NCBI GenBank assembly: GCA_963854815.1
Contig: CAWLAN010000010.1
Coordinates: forward strand, 1-32,936
From: UBA1146 sp963854815
Lineage (GTDB): Bacteria; Planctomycetota; UBA8108; UBA1146
DNA: 32,936 nucleotides
Direction of reading: 5' to 3'
In this document: positions 7,468-15,964 of the stretch, piece after piece
Layout of the letters: each line of letters begins with the position of its first letter
How positions within the stretch are numbered: position 1 is the first letter of the stretch
Made by a program: the position numbers and the translations under genes
The notes under the pieces: generated by a model
Told to the model about the DNA's origin: nothing
Seen by the model: the letters and a program-made list of their open reading frames with translations, nothing else
Databases searched by the model: none

Positions 7468-8690
7468 CACACGCTCCCGATCTGCCCCCCCCCGTTCTGA
7501 ACCCTCCCGTTCCAAACCCTCCCGATCTTAACCCCGGGATAGTAGTGCTCGAGAATCCAGGTGCGATTGGCGCCGCGGAGCGCATAACCACGCGCTCCGA
7601 CCTGACACATGCCGATTCCGTGGCCCCAGCCTCTACCAACGAACAAGATCCCATCCGGGGAGTGACGGATTTCGAAGGCGAAGGAACGTAGGTTTTCTCC
7701 TAAAGATGAGAGCGCACTTCTCAAGCGCTGGGTATCGACCTCGAAGGAACCGCCAGAGTGCACGACCCGGATATAGGGGACATGCCCTGACTCGGCTGTA
7801 TCGACCGGGACCAGTTTTTGTATCTGCCCAATCTGCACGCCGGTTCCTTCGCAAATCTGCTCGAGCGCACGTCGAATCATGATCGGGTCGATCAATCGTT
7901 GCCAACTGAAAAATCGAGAGTTGATGCATCCGTCGCAAGGAACGCTACGCAGAGTCGGTACATCAGCGATATTGTATGCCACCGAAAATGAACATGTTCT
8001 TCCACCACAGGTGGAGTGATAGAAACTCTCGAAGATCTGACCGTCGGTCATCAAGACCATTCCGCGAGTCCTCGCTACGGCATCGATCACTTCTTGCGGC
8101 ACTCGTGCAGTGCCTCCGTAGGCCTGACTACGAGTGTCGCCATAGAGGTGATAACGGCGAGTTTGTCCTCCTCCGGTCAGATACTGAAAATATGTGTAAG
8201 TACGAGCCGCTATCGCCTGCGCCTCGAGCGCCGCTTTTGGAAAGGAACTGGCAGACATCTCCCTCGAAACCACTCCGACGAGGTATCGCTCCAGCACCAG
8301 TCTTTCGATCATCTTCCAGCCACCGAATCCGCGATCGGGAATCCATTCGACCCAACCTTCATGATGGCGCTGTCCGATCTGCATCGGACCTGACTGCGCT
8401 CGAATCCGCACCGGCTCGCGAAACAGCCGATCGCCGATTCTGAGCGTCTCCTCTGTAGCGACGAAGGTCTGGGGACACGAAAGTGTGACTCGACCTTGAT
8501 GCCAGTTCAGAAGCAACGACCCGGTCTCGCAGGTGACGGTGCCCGAGAAGGTACCATCGAGCAGCAGCACGCCGATCCACGGCCCCTCGGTGGAGATCGA
8601 ATCGGACTGCTCGGTGCTGTCCATCGGCTCCACTGATCCGGAACCGCAAATGCAGCCGATCACAACGGTCAGAAGCAGAACCCGATTCAC
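7464..8690 (-). CDS. SpoIID/LytB-domain protein, probable lipoprotein
   Basis: A 408-residue protein of the SpoIID/LytB family, related to peptidoglycan lytic transglycosylases that act on denuded glycan strands. The N-terminus has a short hydrophobic stretch and a lipobox-like VIGC (Cys13). The SpoIID domain has LERYLVGVVSREMSASSFP (133-151; Glu144 fits the catalytic acid), EAQAIAARTY, FYHSTCGGRT (223-232) and the C-terminal GRGWGHGIGMCQVGARGYA (352-370). The last 21 residues are four 5-residue repeats (KIGRV, WNGRV, QNGGG, QIGSV) plus Trp, encoded by 15-bp DNA repeats including G9. It overlaps ruvB by 4 nt and tgt by 4 nt. A spoIID homologue between ruvB and queA-tgt is also known in some Firmicutes, so sporulation need not be implied. 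A role in cell-wall turnover is inferred. Confidence 0.9.
   Translation of the reverse strand: MNRVLLLTVVIGCICGSGSVEPMDSTEQSDSISTEGPWIGVLLLDGTFSGTVTCETGSLLLNWHQGRVTLSCPQTFVATEETLRIGDRLFREPVRIRAQSGPMQIGQRHHEGWVEWIPDRGFGGWKMIERLVLERYLVGVVSREMSASSFPKAALEAQAIAARTYTYFQYLTGGGQTRRYHLYGDTRSQAYGGTARVPQEVIDAVARTRGMVLMTDGQIFESFYHSTCGGRTCSFSVAYNIADVPTLRSVPCDGCINSRFFSWQRLIDPIMIRRALEQICEGTGVQIGQIQKLVPVDTAESGHVPYIRVVHSGGSFEVDTQRLRSALSSLGENLRSFAFEIRHSPDGILFVGRGWGHGIGMCQVGARGYALRGANRTWILEHYYPGVKIGRVWNGRVQNGGGQIGSVW
7470..7529 (-). repeat. Four tandem imperfect 15-bp repeats with a G9 tract
   Basis: On the minus strand the unit is roughly xxGAxCGGGAGGGTx: AAGATCGGGAGGGTT, TGGAACGGGAGGGTT, CAGAACGGGGGGGGG and CAGATCGGGAGCGTG. 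They encode the pentapeptide repeats at the SpoIID C-terminus. Each holds a GGGAG-like, Shine-Dalgarno-type core, and the last serves as the likely ribosome binding site for tgt. The nine-G run occupies 7485-7493. Confidence 0.85.
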
Positions 8691-9751
8691 GGAGAACCTT
8701 CGAGATCGAGAGTGCCCTGATCTGTCATCGGGGTCCCGGTGGCGCCAGCAGCACCAGCCCGGGGTCCGAGAACCCGGCCCCGGGCGGTCTTTTCCAGGAA
8801 TCCATTTCGGATCAGGTGAGGCTCGTGAACATCTTCGATGGTTCGTTCTTCCTCACCGACACTGACCGCGATGGTCTTGATGCCGACCGGTTGACCCCCG
8901 GCTCGTGCCACTGTTGCCAGGATCTTCCGATCGAGGGAGTCGAGTCCGTCAGAATCCACTCCGAGACGATCGAGCGCATCGCGGGCAGCGGTTGCATCGA
9001 TTTTTGATTTGCCATCCATCTGGACGAAGTCCCGGACGCGACGTAAGTAGCGGTTCGCGATCCGTGGTGTTCCCCGACAGCGACTGGCCAGGATCTTCGC
9101 TCCGTCAGATCGCAGATCGAGCCCGAAGATGCGAGCACTGCGTAACAGCACCTCGACGATCTCTTCATCTTGATACGGTTCCAGTTTTTCCTGGATCCCG
9201 AAACGCGCACGAAACGGTCCTGTTAAATTTCCTTCACGGGTGGTGGCAGCCACGAGGGTGAAATGCGGCAGGTGAATTCTCATCGAACGCGCATTGGGAC
9301 CAGAGTCGATCATGATGTCGATCTGGAAGTCTTCCATCGCCGAATAAAGATATTCCTCGACAACATGACTGATGCGATGAACTTCATCGATGAAGAGCAC
9401 ATCACCTTCCTCGAGTTCGGTCAGCAGTCCGACCAGATCCTTCGCCTTCTCGAGAACCGGTCCGCTGGTAGCGCGATAACCCACCCCCATCTCTCCGGCG
9501 ATCAAACCAGCCAGAGTGGTTTTTCCGAGGCCCGGCATGCCGGAGAACAGCACGTGATCGAGCGGCTCTCCTCGTTTCCGGGCGGCCCCGAGGAACACAC
9601 CCAGATTGTTCACCACCGCGCCCTGGCCGATGAACTCGCCGAGATGCTGGGGTCGAATCCGCTCATCCGAGCGGCGTTCGTCTTCTCCGACGCTACTTTG
9701 ATCAGCAGGACGTGGACTGGTAGTTTTCCGTGACCTGTCACTACCGGGCAT
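8687..9751 (-). CDS. ruvB: Holliday junction branch migration ATPase RuvB
   Basis: A 354-residue AAA+ motor that drives branch migration with RuvA. After a polar N-terminal extension of about 30 residues come RPQHLGEFIGQ, the Walker A motif GMPGLGKT (71-78; the usual second residue is Pro, here Met), LVGLLTELEEGDVLFIDEVHR with Walker B at 119-126, and ATTREGNLTGPFRARFGI (169-186) containing sensor 1 and the arginine-finger region. The C-terminal winged helix has DRKILATVARAGGQPVG and GFLEKTARGRVLGPRA. A purine stretch GGGAGG is 10 nt before the ATG. It is the first gene of the minus-strand operon and overlaps the spoIID-like gene by 4 nt. ruvA and ruvC are not in the window. Confidence 0.97.
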   Translation of the reverse strand: MPGSDRSRKTTSPRPADQSSVGEDERRSDERIRPQHLGEFIGQGAVVNNLGVFLGAARKRGEPLDHVLFSGMPGLGKTTLAGLIAGEMGVGYRATSGPVLEKAKDLVGLLTELEEGDVLFIDEVHRISHVVEEYLYSAMEDFQIDIMIDSGPNARSMRIHLPHFTLVAATTREGNLTGPFRARFGIQEKLEPYQDEEIVEVLLRSARIFGLDLRSDGAKILASRCRGTPRIANRYLRRVRDFVQMDGKSKIDATAARDALDRLGVDSDGLDSLDRKILATVARAGGQPVGIKTIAVSVGEEERTIEDVHEPHLIRNGFLEKTARGRVLGPRAGAAGATGTPMTDQGTLDLEGSP

Positions 9752-9932
9752 ATTGTGGCAGCCTCCCTCGCTGATGGGGCGATGAGGAAGAGGATAATCG
9801 GGAGTACCGATCTCGACTAGCCCCCCGGAACCAGTCAGGGGCGGGTTGACCCGGACTCACTCCATGAGGAGTATCTGCGCGGCTTCCTGTTTCCTGCCCT
9901 GGATGCGGAAGCAAGGCGGGGAAAGGAACCTG

Positions 9933-11234
9933 ATGGAAGAATCTCGAGCCGATTCGACCCGACCAGGTCTGAGCCCGGTGTTGCTGGTACTGTTCATCGA
10001 TCTGGTCGGTTTCTCCATCATCTTCCCGCTATTTCCGGCAATTCTCGACTCCTACCGGGGTGATTCCTGGATGGAGGCGCTACTCGAGACGTTGCGCTCC
10101 CTCTCTCCCGACATCGATGACGCACGTCTGGTCACCCTGTTCGGCGGAGTGCTCGGGTCGCTCTATTGCATCCTCCAGTTCCTGGTGAGTCCCTTCTGGG
10201 GCAGTCTTTCCGACCGCATCGGGCGCCGGAAGGTTCTATTCATCACCATCGCGGGGAATTTTCTGGCTTGCCTGCTGTGGGCTTTCAGTGGCACCTTCGC
10301 GTTGCTGGTCTTGTCGAGGATCCTCGCCGGGATCGCTGCCGGAAACATCTCGGCGGCAACTGCGGCGGTCGCAGATCTGACTCCGGGCTCTGCCCGGGCA
10401 CGCGGGATGGGACTGGTCGGGGCTTCCTTCGGACTCGGTTTCATCCTCGGGCCTGCCATCGGTGGCGCTCTGAGCCTGATCGATCTCTCTTCCACTGCAG
10501 ATCCAGCTTCTCAGTCGATGTTACGAACGACCCCCTTCAGTGCTGCGGCTCTCGGGGTCTGCTTGCTCAATCTCATCAACTTGTTGTGGATCTGGAAAAA
10601 GTTGCCGGAGACGCGACCGGAGGGGCTGGCTGCTCGACCGATACGTTTCCAGATCTCGCTTGGATCGCGCTGGGGAACGACGGTGATGCGAACCCAACTG
10701 GCCAACATGTTCTATCTGATCGCTTTCAGCAGCATGGAGTTCACTCTCGCCTTCCTCGTGCGCCAACGTTTCCAGTGGGATACCCGAGATACGGCCCTGA
10801 TGTTCGTCGCCATCGGAGTCGTGCTGGCATTTGTGCAGGCTACCGGCTCGCGCACCTTCGCCAAAAAACTGGGAGAACACGAAACTGCCTTGATCGGACT
10901 GGTGCTGGTGGCCCTCGGCCTGACGGGGATCGGTGCTTCCTCTCAAGAGTGGCAGTTGTGGCTCTCTCTGTTGCCACTGACGGTGGGATCAGGAATGGTG
11001 CTGCCGATGCTCTCGACCATCGTCAGCCGGTCGGTCGGTCCAGATCAGCAAGGTGAGGTTCTGGGGGTATTTAGATCGCTCGGCAGCCTCGCTCGGGCGA
11101 TTGGACCGATCCTGGGAGCAGTGCTGTACTGGAAGTACGGCCCCTCTTCTCCCTACTGGACCGCAGCGGCGCTGCTGACGATTCCTACGGTCCTGCTGGC
11201 AACTGCCCTTGCCAGCAAGAGGCGAATTCCATAG
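9933..11234 (+). CDS. Major facilitator superfamily (DHA1/TetA-like) transporter
   Basis: A transporter of about 433 residues with roughly 12 hydrophobic segments. TM1 is PVLLVLFIDLVGFSIIFPLF. A loop of about 40 residues precedes TM2. The MFS motif A appears as GSLSDRIGRRKVLFI between TM2 and TM3, and the motif-C-like GASFGLGFILGPAIGGAL lies in TM5, both typical of drug:proton antiporters of the TetA/DHA1 group. I start at the ATG at 9933 because AAGGA lies just upstream and TM1 then begins at the usual distance; the frame stays open upstream to 9846. It is divergent from ruvB across a gap of about 180 bp. The substrate cannot be inferred; a drug or metabolite exporter is the family-level guess. 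Confidence 0.87.
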   Translation: MEESRADSTRPGLSPVLLVLFIDLVGFSIIFPLFPAILDSYRGDSWMEALLETLRSLSPDIDDARLVTLFGGVLGSLYCILQFLVSPFWGSLSDRIGRRKVLFITIAGNFLACLLWAFSGTFALLVLSRILAGIAAGNISAATAAVADLTPGSARARGMGLVGASFGLGFILGPAIGGALSLIDLSSTADPASQSMLRTTPFSAAALGVCLLNLINLLWIWKKLPETRPEGLAARPIRFQISLGSRWGTTVMRTQLANMFYLIAFSSMEFTLAFLVRQRFQWDTRDTALMFVAIGVVLAFVQATGSRTFAKKLGEHETALIGLVLVALGLTGIGASSQEWQLWLSLLPLTVGSGMVLPMLSTIVSRSVGPDQQGEVLGVFRSLGSLARAIGPILGAVLYWKYGPSSPYWTAAALLTIPTVLLATALASKRRIP

Positions 11235-11276
11235 CATTCCCGCACGCCGCGCGAACTTTGCCGAAAGAGGCGAGTC

Positions 11277-12077
11277 GTGCAATACACAGTTCAACATCCT
11301 TTTTCCACCTGTCACCATGGCCTGTTGCGCTTGCGCATCCCCCGTTTATTGCTGCTGTTGCTGTGCATCCTGATGCTAGTGGCTGCCGGTTGTAGTTCCG
11401 GCGCCGATGCTCGTGGTGATTCAGCACTCGCCATCGACGAATCGGTCGGCCCCGCTGATATTGTGGCGATGGCGACCGGGAGCTGGCAGATCCGCAATGA
11501 AAACCAACGCGGCATGGTTCTGCTGGGAGGTCTGCTCGCCTACGACATGACCACAACCGAAAAGATCGACGGTCGCGCTGTAGCCGAGAAGCGCATCAGT
11601 GCCGGTCCACTGTGGATCGCAGGCACCACCGAAACGCGTGCCCTTCAACCCGAAACACAAGAAAGCCACGGAAACTGGTTCTTCCCCTTCTGGAGGTACC
11701 GTGTCGAGAACGGCAAAAAAACCCTCTACCCGCTGATGGTGATCCCCATCCCGATGGGAAGAGCGGATACTTCCCAACTGGTCGAGTTCGACGACTCGGA
11801 CGCTCCGTGGCAAGATCCGAACGTGCTGCCAGAGGATCCGATCGCAGCGGATAACGAGGCCAGTTACACAGAGATCGCAAGCATCGAACCTGTCGCCGCA
11901 TTGAGCCCAACTCAGGCACAAACGTATCGACTCCGTCAGGGCGATACGCTCTGGTCGCTGGCAGTTCGTTTCTACGGAGATGGTCACCGCTATCGCGACA
12001 TCCTGGTCGCAAATCAAACCACCATCCCGGACGTGGAGGCGATTCCGATCGGAACCACGATCGTCTTGCCGAGGTGA
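11277..12077 (+). CDS. LysM-domain lipoprotein
   Basis: A 266-residue lipoprotein that starts at GTG with GAGG 6 nt upstream. A basic n-region and Leu-rich core end in the lipobox LVAAGC (Cys39). The central part (about 60-200) has a mixed hydrophobic sequence with no family I recognise. The C-terminal 50 residues are a LysM domain: YRLRQGDTLWSLAVRFYGDG, then AIPIGTTIVLPR. The LysM resembles those of the membrane-anchored protein at 1956, so both probably link the envelope to peptidoglycan. The gene lies 42 nt after the MFS gene on the same strand and may be co-transcribed. The protein is probably periplasmic or at the outer membrane, held by its lipid. Confidence 0.82.
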   Translation: MQYTVQHPFSTCHHGLLRLRIPRLLLLLLCILMLVAAGCSSGADARGDSALAIDESVGPADIVAMATGSWQIRNENQRGMVLLGGLLAYDMTTTEKIDGRAVAEKRISAGPLWIAGTTETRALQPETQESHGNWFFPFWRYRVENGKKTLYPLMVIPIPMGRADTSQLVEFDDSDAPWQDPNVLPEDPIAADNEASYTEIASIEPVAALSPTQAQTYRLRQGDTLWSLAVRFYGDGHRYRDILVANQTTIPDVEAIPIGTTIVLPR

Positions 12078-12461
12078 GTTCTCCTGCGGGGGGCTCTCCA
12101 ACAGGGGTCCCCGTGCCGGAAGAACCCTCCACGACAGACGATTCCAGACAGTGATCTGCCGTCAGGATCTTCCGATCGAGAAATAATTGCCGATCTGCCG
12201 TGACCAGACTTCCTCCCTCAGGTTTCCGAACGGAAATTACTGCCATAAGTTCAGCAGGGGGAACGCCATCGTCGATTACCCGAGAGACCCTTCCCGCAAC
12301 CATCTGGATTAACAATAAGAACCACTAGTAAACATTTCAAAGGGTCAATAGAATAGTCATCAGCGTGGAATTTCTCCATGAAACCAGCGTTCGTGATGCT
12401 CAGCATCCAGACTCCTTGAATTGACAGCACTTCAAGAGTTCACAGTGAGGAAGGAACAATA
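12078..12461 (+). other. 384-bp intergenic region with two short inverted repeats
   Basis: No convincing gene is present. Just before the cohesin/dockerin gene lie GATGCT-C-AGCATC (12395-12407), a perfect palindrome with a 1-nt centre, and CTTGAA/TTCAAG (12415-12420 with 12431-12436, 10-nt loop). A TTGACA hexamer (12421-12426) sits in the second loop, but no -10 lies at 17 nt and the ATG is only 36 nt away. TAGAAT near 12348 could be a -10, without a clear -35. The AT-rich part (about 12300-12365) is the likeliest promoter zone. A minus-strand open frame crosses the region; I could not recognise it. Confidence 0.4.
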
Positions 12462-13796
12462 ATGCTTACTCGGTCCATCATCGTGACGATGATTTTTCTC
12501 CTGGGTGCCTTCACGGGACTCCAGGCCCAGACCAACTACGCTTTCACTGCCCCGGCCGCTAGCGGTCTTCCCGGTTCCATCGTCGAAGTTGCGATCAACA
12601 TGGGATCACCCACCGACTCGCAGGGGTTCCAGTTCGGACTCTCTCATGTGGCGCCAACCTTGACGCTCTCTTCGATCGAACAAGGTAGCGATCTGCTCAT
12701 GACCAACAACGGCGACGGTGCTGATTTCTTCACCTCTCAAATGGCTCCGCTCGGTGGACCTGGACTCATCGTGGGTGCAATAGTGAGTCTCGCTCCTCCA
12801 CTGGAGTCGATTCCCGCAGGAACTGCTGACGTGACACACGTCATGTACACCGTTGCCGCCGACGCCGGTCCTGGTTCGACCACTGCACTGGCGTTCCTCA
12901 ATACACTCGGTAATCCGCCGGTGAACTGCGTGATCTCGGTCAACGGAGTTTCCCAGCAGCCGATTCTCAACCACGGTAGTTTTACCGTCGAGACTCCTGC
13001 TCCTTCCGGTGTCACCGTCACCATCGATGATGCTTGCACCTGTTCAGGGACACTCAACTGGACCAACGAAGCGGCGTATGACTCCATCGAGATCACCCAG
13101 GACGGAATCACTACCAGCCATGCCGGAACTGCCACCAGCGCTTCGATCTCCCTCACCGACGGAGTCCTCACCGACTTTGACGTGGTCGGAATCAGTAATG
13201 GACAATCTTCGGCTCCAGGAATGGGTACGGGTATCTGTACGCAGACACCTCCTTCAGTCGGACCTTCCGGGCTGACATGCGACATCGACCACCTGACGTG
13301 CACCGTGACCCTGAGTTGGTTCAACAATGATCCGGCATATCAGGCACTCACCTTGCTCGTCGACGGAGTTGTCGCGGCCAACCTGCCAGGAGACGCGACG
13401 ACCGTCGACGTCACCCTTGCAGAAGAACTGATCGAATACACGCTCGAGATCACCGGCTCCGGTGCCTGTGGGGAAACCCTCGATAGCATCTCCTGTCTTA
13501 CAGCTTGCCTCCCGGAACGATTCAAGCGTGGTGACGTCAACGTCGACGGAACCCTCGACATTTCCGATGCGATTGGAACCCTGAATTACCTGTTCCAGAA
13601 TCTACCCCTTGCTTGCTTCGACTCTGTCGATGCCAATGACGATGGGTCACTCGACATTTCCGATGCGGTTTCAATTCTCAACTACATCTTCGCGGGCGGA
13701 CTGCCACCTGCAGATCCTGGTCCCAATGTGTGTGGAGTTGATCCCACGGTTGACGCTCTGGATTGCGCAGGATACAACACCGACCTGTGCAACTAG
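12462..13796 (+). CDS. Secreted cohesin-like/FN3-like/dockerin protein
   Basis: A 444-residue exported protein with a Sec signal peptide (1-22, ending GLQAQ). Residues about 25-175 resemble a cohesin domain (LPGSIVEVAINMGSP, then beta-rich sequence). Two FN3-like repeats follow (about 181-260 and 265-345), each with an SGxLxWTN or TLSW type opening strand and Cys pairs. The C-terminus is a dockerin type I pair: RGDVNVDGTLDISDAIGTLN (356-375) and DANDDGSLDISDAVSILN (390-407), both with Ca-binding D-x-[ND]-x-D-G loops. The tail is Cys-rich. This order is common in secreted planctomycete proteins. Cohesin and dockerin modules bind one another, so self-assembly or docking to other surface proteins is an inference. 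GGAAGGA precedes the ATG, and a strong hairpin follows the gene. Confidence 0.82.
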   Translation: MLTRSIIVTMIFLLGAFTGLQAQTNYAFTAPAASGLPGSIVEVAINMGSPTDSQGFQFGLSHVAPTLTLSSIEQGSDLLMTNNGDGADFFTSQMAPLGGPGLIVGAIVSLAPPLESIPAGTADVTHVMYTVAADAGPGSTTALAFLNTLGNPPVNCVISVNGVSQQPILNHGSFTVETPAPSGVTVTIDDACTCSGTLNWTNEAAYDSIEITQDGITTSHAGTATSASISLTDGVLTDFDVVGISNGQSSAPGMGTGICTQTPPSVGPSGLTCDIDHLTCTVTLSWFNNDPAYQALTLLVDGVVAANLPGDATTVDVTLAEELIEYTLEITGSGACGETLDSISCLTACLPERFKRGDVNVDGTLDISDAIGTLNYLFQNLPLACFDSVDANDDGSLDISDAVSILNYIFAGGLPPADPGPNVCGVDPTVDALDCAGYNTDLCN

Positions 13797-13816
13797 ATGA
13801 GCCCAGCATGAACGAA

Positions 13817-13853
13817 AAGACGGGCCCGCAGGGAAACCCTGCGGGCCCGTCTT
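13817..13853. terminator. Bidirectional intrinsic terminator
   Basis: A perfect 17-bp stem with an AAA loop (13817-13833 with 13837-13853) lies between the convergent cohesin/dockerin gene and ribBA. On the minus strand the stem runs into TTTT, so it serves ribBA best; on the plus strand only TT follows. Confidence 0.85.
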
Positions 13854-13883
13854 CCATCCTGAGAGATCCTTCGAACCCGAGAA

Positions 13884-15116
13884 CTAGATCGTCTCGAAGA
13901 TGTGACCCAGTTTGGTCTTCTTGACTCGAAGATATCCGAGGTTCACCGGTCCGGGATCCGGTTCGATGGGCAGCCTCTGGGCCACCTCTATTCCGTTTCG
14001 TTCGAGACCTTCCACCTTGGCCGGATTATTGGTCAATAAGTGGATTTTGGTGGCCCCGAGGACATGCAAAATACTGGCGGCATCGGAGTAGTCCCGTAGA
14101 TCAGGGGGATATCCGAGCCGCTCGTTCGCCTCGACCGTGTCGAGTCCCTCGTTCTGCTGGAGGTGATACGCCTCGATCTTTCGTGTGAGCCCGATCCCAC
14201 GTCCTTCCTGGGGAAGGTAGAGCAAGGCTCCGCGCTCACGAAAACCTATCGTATCGAGGGCCATCTGTAACTGGGCTCCACAGTCGCAACTAAGCGAGGC
14301 GAGCACGTCCCCGGTGAAACAAGCGCTGTGGACCCGTACCACGGGAGGCTCACCACCAGCGTCCGTCAGGTCTCCCTTGCGCAAAACGGTGATCGGTTCA
14401 CCATTGCCGACACTCCAGCGCTCGATCTCGAAAGTCCCGTAAGGAGTCGGCAACTGCGCTGCCGAGTGCTGCAGTGGTCGGGAAACACGAGAAGGGTCGA
14501 ACTCCATCTCATGACTGCGCCGGTATTCGACGAGACTCTCGATGGTACCGAGCAACAATTGATGGCGTCGGGCAAAACGAACCAGATCAGGAAGACGGGC
14601 CATCGACCCGTCATCGTTCATCACCTCGCAGATCACCGCAGCAGGTCGCAACCCCGCTAGCCGGGTGAGATCGACGGCGGCTTCGGTATGACCGGTGCGC
14701 TCGAGCACTCCGTCAGGATGAGCTCGCAGTGGAAACAGGTGTCCTGGACGTTTGAATGCCTCGAGCCGGGAATCTGGATCCGCCAGTAGACGAGCCGTGC
14801 GAGCACGATCGAATGCGCTGATCCCTGTCGTGTTCCCTTCCCTGGCATCGACAGGGAGACAGAAGGCACACTCATCCGGATCGGAAGGTTGATCCGTCAT
14901 CGGCGGTAACTTCAGCCGATCGATGATCTCCGGCCCCAGAGGAGCACAGATCAGACCGCGTCCCCGGGTGGCCAGAAAGGTGATGTCCTCGGGCGTGACT
15001 TTCTCGGCGGCGACGACGAGATCACCCTCGTTTTCACGAGCGACGTCATCGACGAGAATGACCATCCCACCGCGGGAAATCTCTTCGACCAGTTGTTCGA
15101 CTGTCGCGAAGGACAA
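13884..15116 (-). CDS. ribBA: Bifunctional RibBA (DHBP synthase / GTP cyclohydrolase II)
   Basis: A 410-residue riboflavin-pathway enzyme. The N-terminal half makes 3,4-dihydroxy-2-butanone 4-phosphate from ribulose 5-phosphate: DDVARENEGDLVVAAEKVT holds the acidic catalytic loop, and GHLFPLRAHPDGVLERTGHTEA is present. The C-terminal half opens the GTP ring: RVHSACFTGDVLASLSCDCG carries the zinc cysteines, followed by YLPQEGRGIGLTRKIEAYHL and LLTNNPAKVEGL. The start is TTG, with GGGAG 6 nt upstream and no better start nearby. The gene follows the B3/4-domain gene by 84 nt. The gap is too short for an FMN riboswitch and shows none of its conserved boxes. It ends at the shared bidirectional terminator. 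Confidence 0.96.
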   Translation of the reverse strand: MSFATVEQLVEEISRGGMVILVDDVARENEGDLVVAAEKVTPEDITFLATRGRGLICAPLGPEIIDRLKLPPMTDQPSDPDECAFCLPVDAREGNTTGISAFDRARTARLLADPDSRLEAFKRPGHLFPLRAHPDGVLERTGHTEAAVDLTRLAGLRPAAVICEVMNDDGSMARLPDLVRFARRHQLLLGTIESLVEYRRSHEMEFDPSRVSRPLQHSAAQLPTPYGTFEIERWSVGNGEPITVLRKGDLTDAGGEPPVVRVHSACFTGDVLASLSCDCGAQLQMALDTIGFRERGALLYLPQEGRGIGLTRKIEAYHLQQNEGLDTVEANERLGYPPDLRDYSDAASILHVLGATKIHLLTNNPAKVEGLERNGIEVAQRLPIEPDPGPVNLGYLRVKKTKLGHIFETI

Positions 15117-15200
15117 CGGCGACTCCCGTCCGAGGATGATGCGAGTTCAGCGATTCACAACTCGACCATTCTATGGCTTCTTCCGGGTCGATTGGAGCAA

Positions 15201-15863
15201 TTACGCTGAGCCTCTGGGGACGATTTCCACCACCTCGCAGAAACCTCCCAGACGCTCCAGCAGTTCCCGCACACGAGCGGCCAGACGGCCCGAGGCACCA
15301 GGGAGCTCGCAGGTGCCCCAGATGAGAATCAGGGCGCTGCTGGTCGCTGCATCGGTCTTGGACCGCTGAGAATCCTTCACGGCGCTTGCGCAGGCTCCAG
15401 AGGCGTCTCTCAGGCACAGCAGACCGGCAATATCGATTTCCTGCCCCGAACGGTTGAAAACGTATTTTTCGCCATCCAGTCCGAGCGAGATCTCCAGCGG
15501 AGTCGCGACTCGATCGAGGTCTACCACACTCAACGGAATCCCGACCGACAAGGACGCGGCGTTGCCTGCATCGACGAGCGGATAAATCGAGCTCAACTTG
15601 CCCTCGGATGCGGTCTTGACGAGCCATTCACTGGAGGGTTTGCCGCGACCTGCGGGTCGATAACCGCCATGGCGAAGCAGTTGTCGCACCGCTTTCTTGC
15701 ACTCATCGGAAATCGCGTCGATCGGTGCCTGGGGGATCAATAACCGTTGCAACCACTCTGGGCTCGTATCTCCCTGCGGAGCCGATAGTTCGACTCGAAT
15801 CGCCACTGGATCGAGATACCGGTGGCTCGCCAGTTCGATGATCAATGGATCTGCTGAATCCAC
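15201..15863 (-). CDS. Free-standing B3/4-domain protein (PheRS beta editing-like)
   Basis: A 220-residue protein matching the B3/B4 domain that edits misacylated tRNA in the beta subunit of phenylalanyl-tRNA synthetase, here without any synthetase part. Visible family features are YRPAGRGKPSSEWLVK (68-83), YPLVDAGNAASLSVGIPLSV (94-113), a glycine/acid-rich stretch (QEIDIAGLLC) and DSQRSKTDAATSSALILIWG (164-183). The GTG start has GGAGG 9 nt upstream. Upstream of ribBA on the same strand, it is divergent from a WaaP-like kinase gene with about 100 bp between starts. Stand-alone B3/4 proteins are known but mostly uncharacterised; tRNA or amino-acid proofreading is a family-level guess. Confidence 0.8.
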   Translation of the reverse strand: MDSADPLIIELASHRYLDPVAIRVELSAPQGDTSPEWLQRLLIPQAPIDAISDECKKAVRQLLRHGGYRPAGRGKPSSEWLVKTASEGKLSSIYPLVDAGNAASLSVGIPLSVVDLDRVATPLEISLGLDGEKYVFNRSGQEIDIAGLLCLRDASGACASAVKDSQRSKTDAATSSALILIWGTCELPGASGRLAARVRELLERLGGFCEVVEIVPRGSA

Positions 15864-15964
15864 AGTTCGGATCCTCCGTAACTCTTGTTCAAAAACCGCG
15901 GCTCGCTACCATCCGTCGAGGACCGGAAACACCAGCTCGTCGGGTCAAACCGAGAGGAATCAGG

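Noticed and set aside
9752..9932. Promoter with TTGACC near 9846
   Set aside because: The nearest -10-like hexamer (TATCTG) is 20 nt away, too far for a confident sigma-70 promoter.
12080..12315. Minus-strand frame with protein-like composition in the 384-bp gap
   Set aside because: It has no ribosome binding site, no family I recognise, and then runs antisense into the LysM lipoprotein gene. It could be a decayed gene, but I cannot support that.
15117..15200. FMN riboswitch before ribBA
   Set aside because: The 84-bp gap is too short and lacks the conserved RFN boxes.
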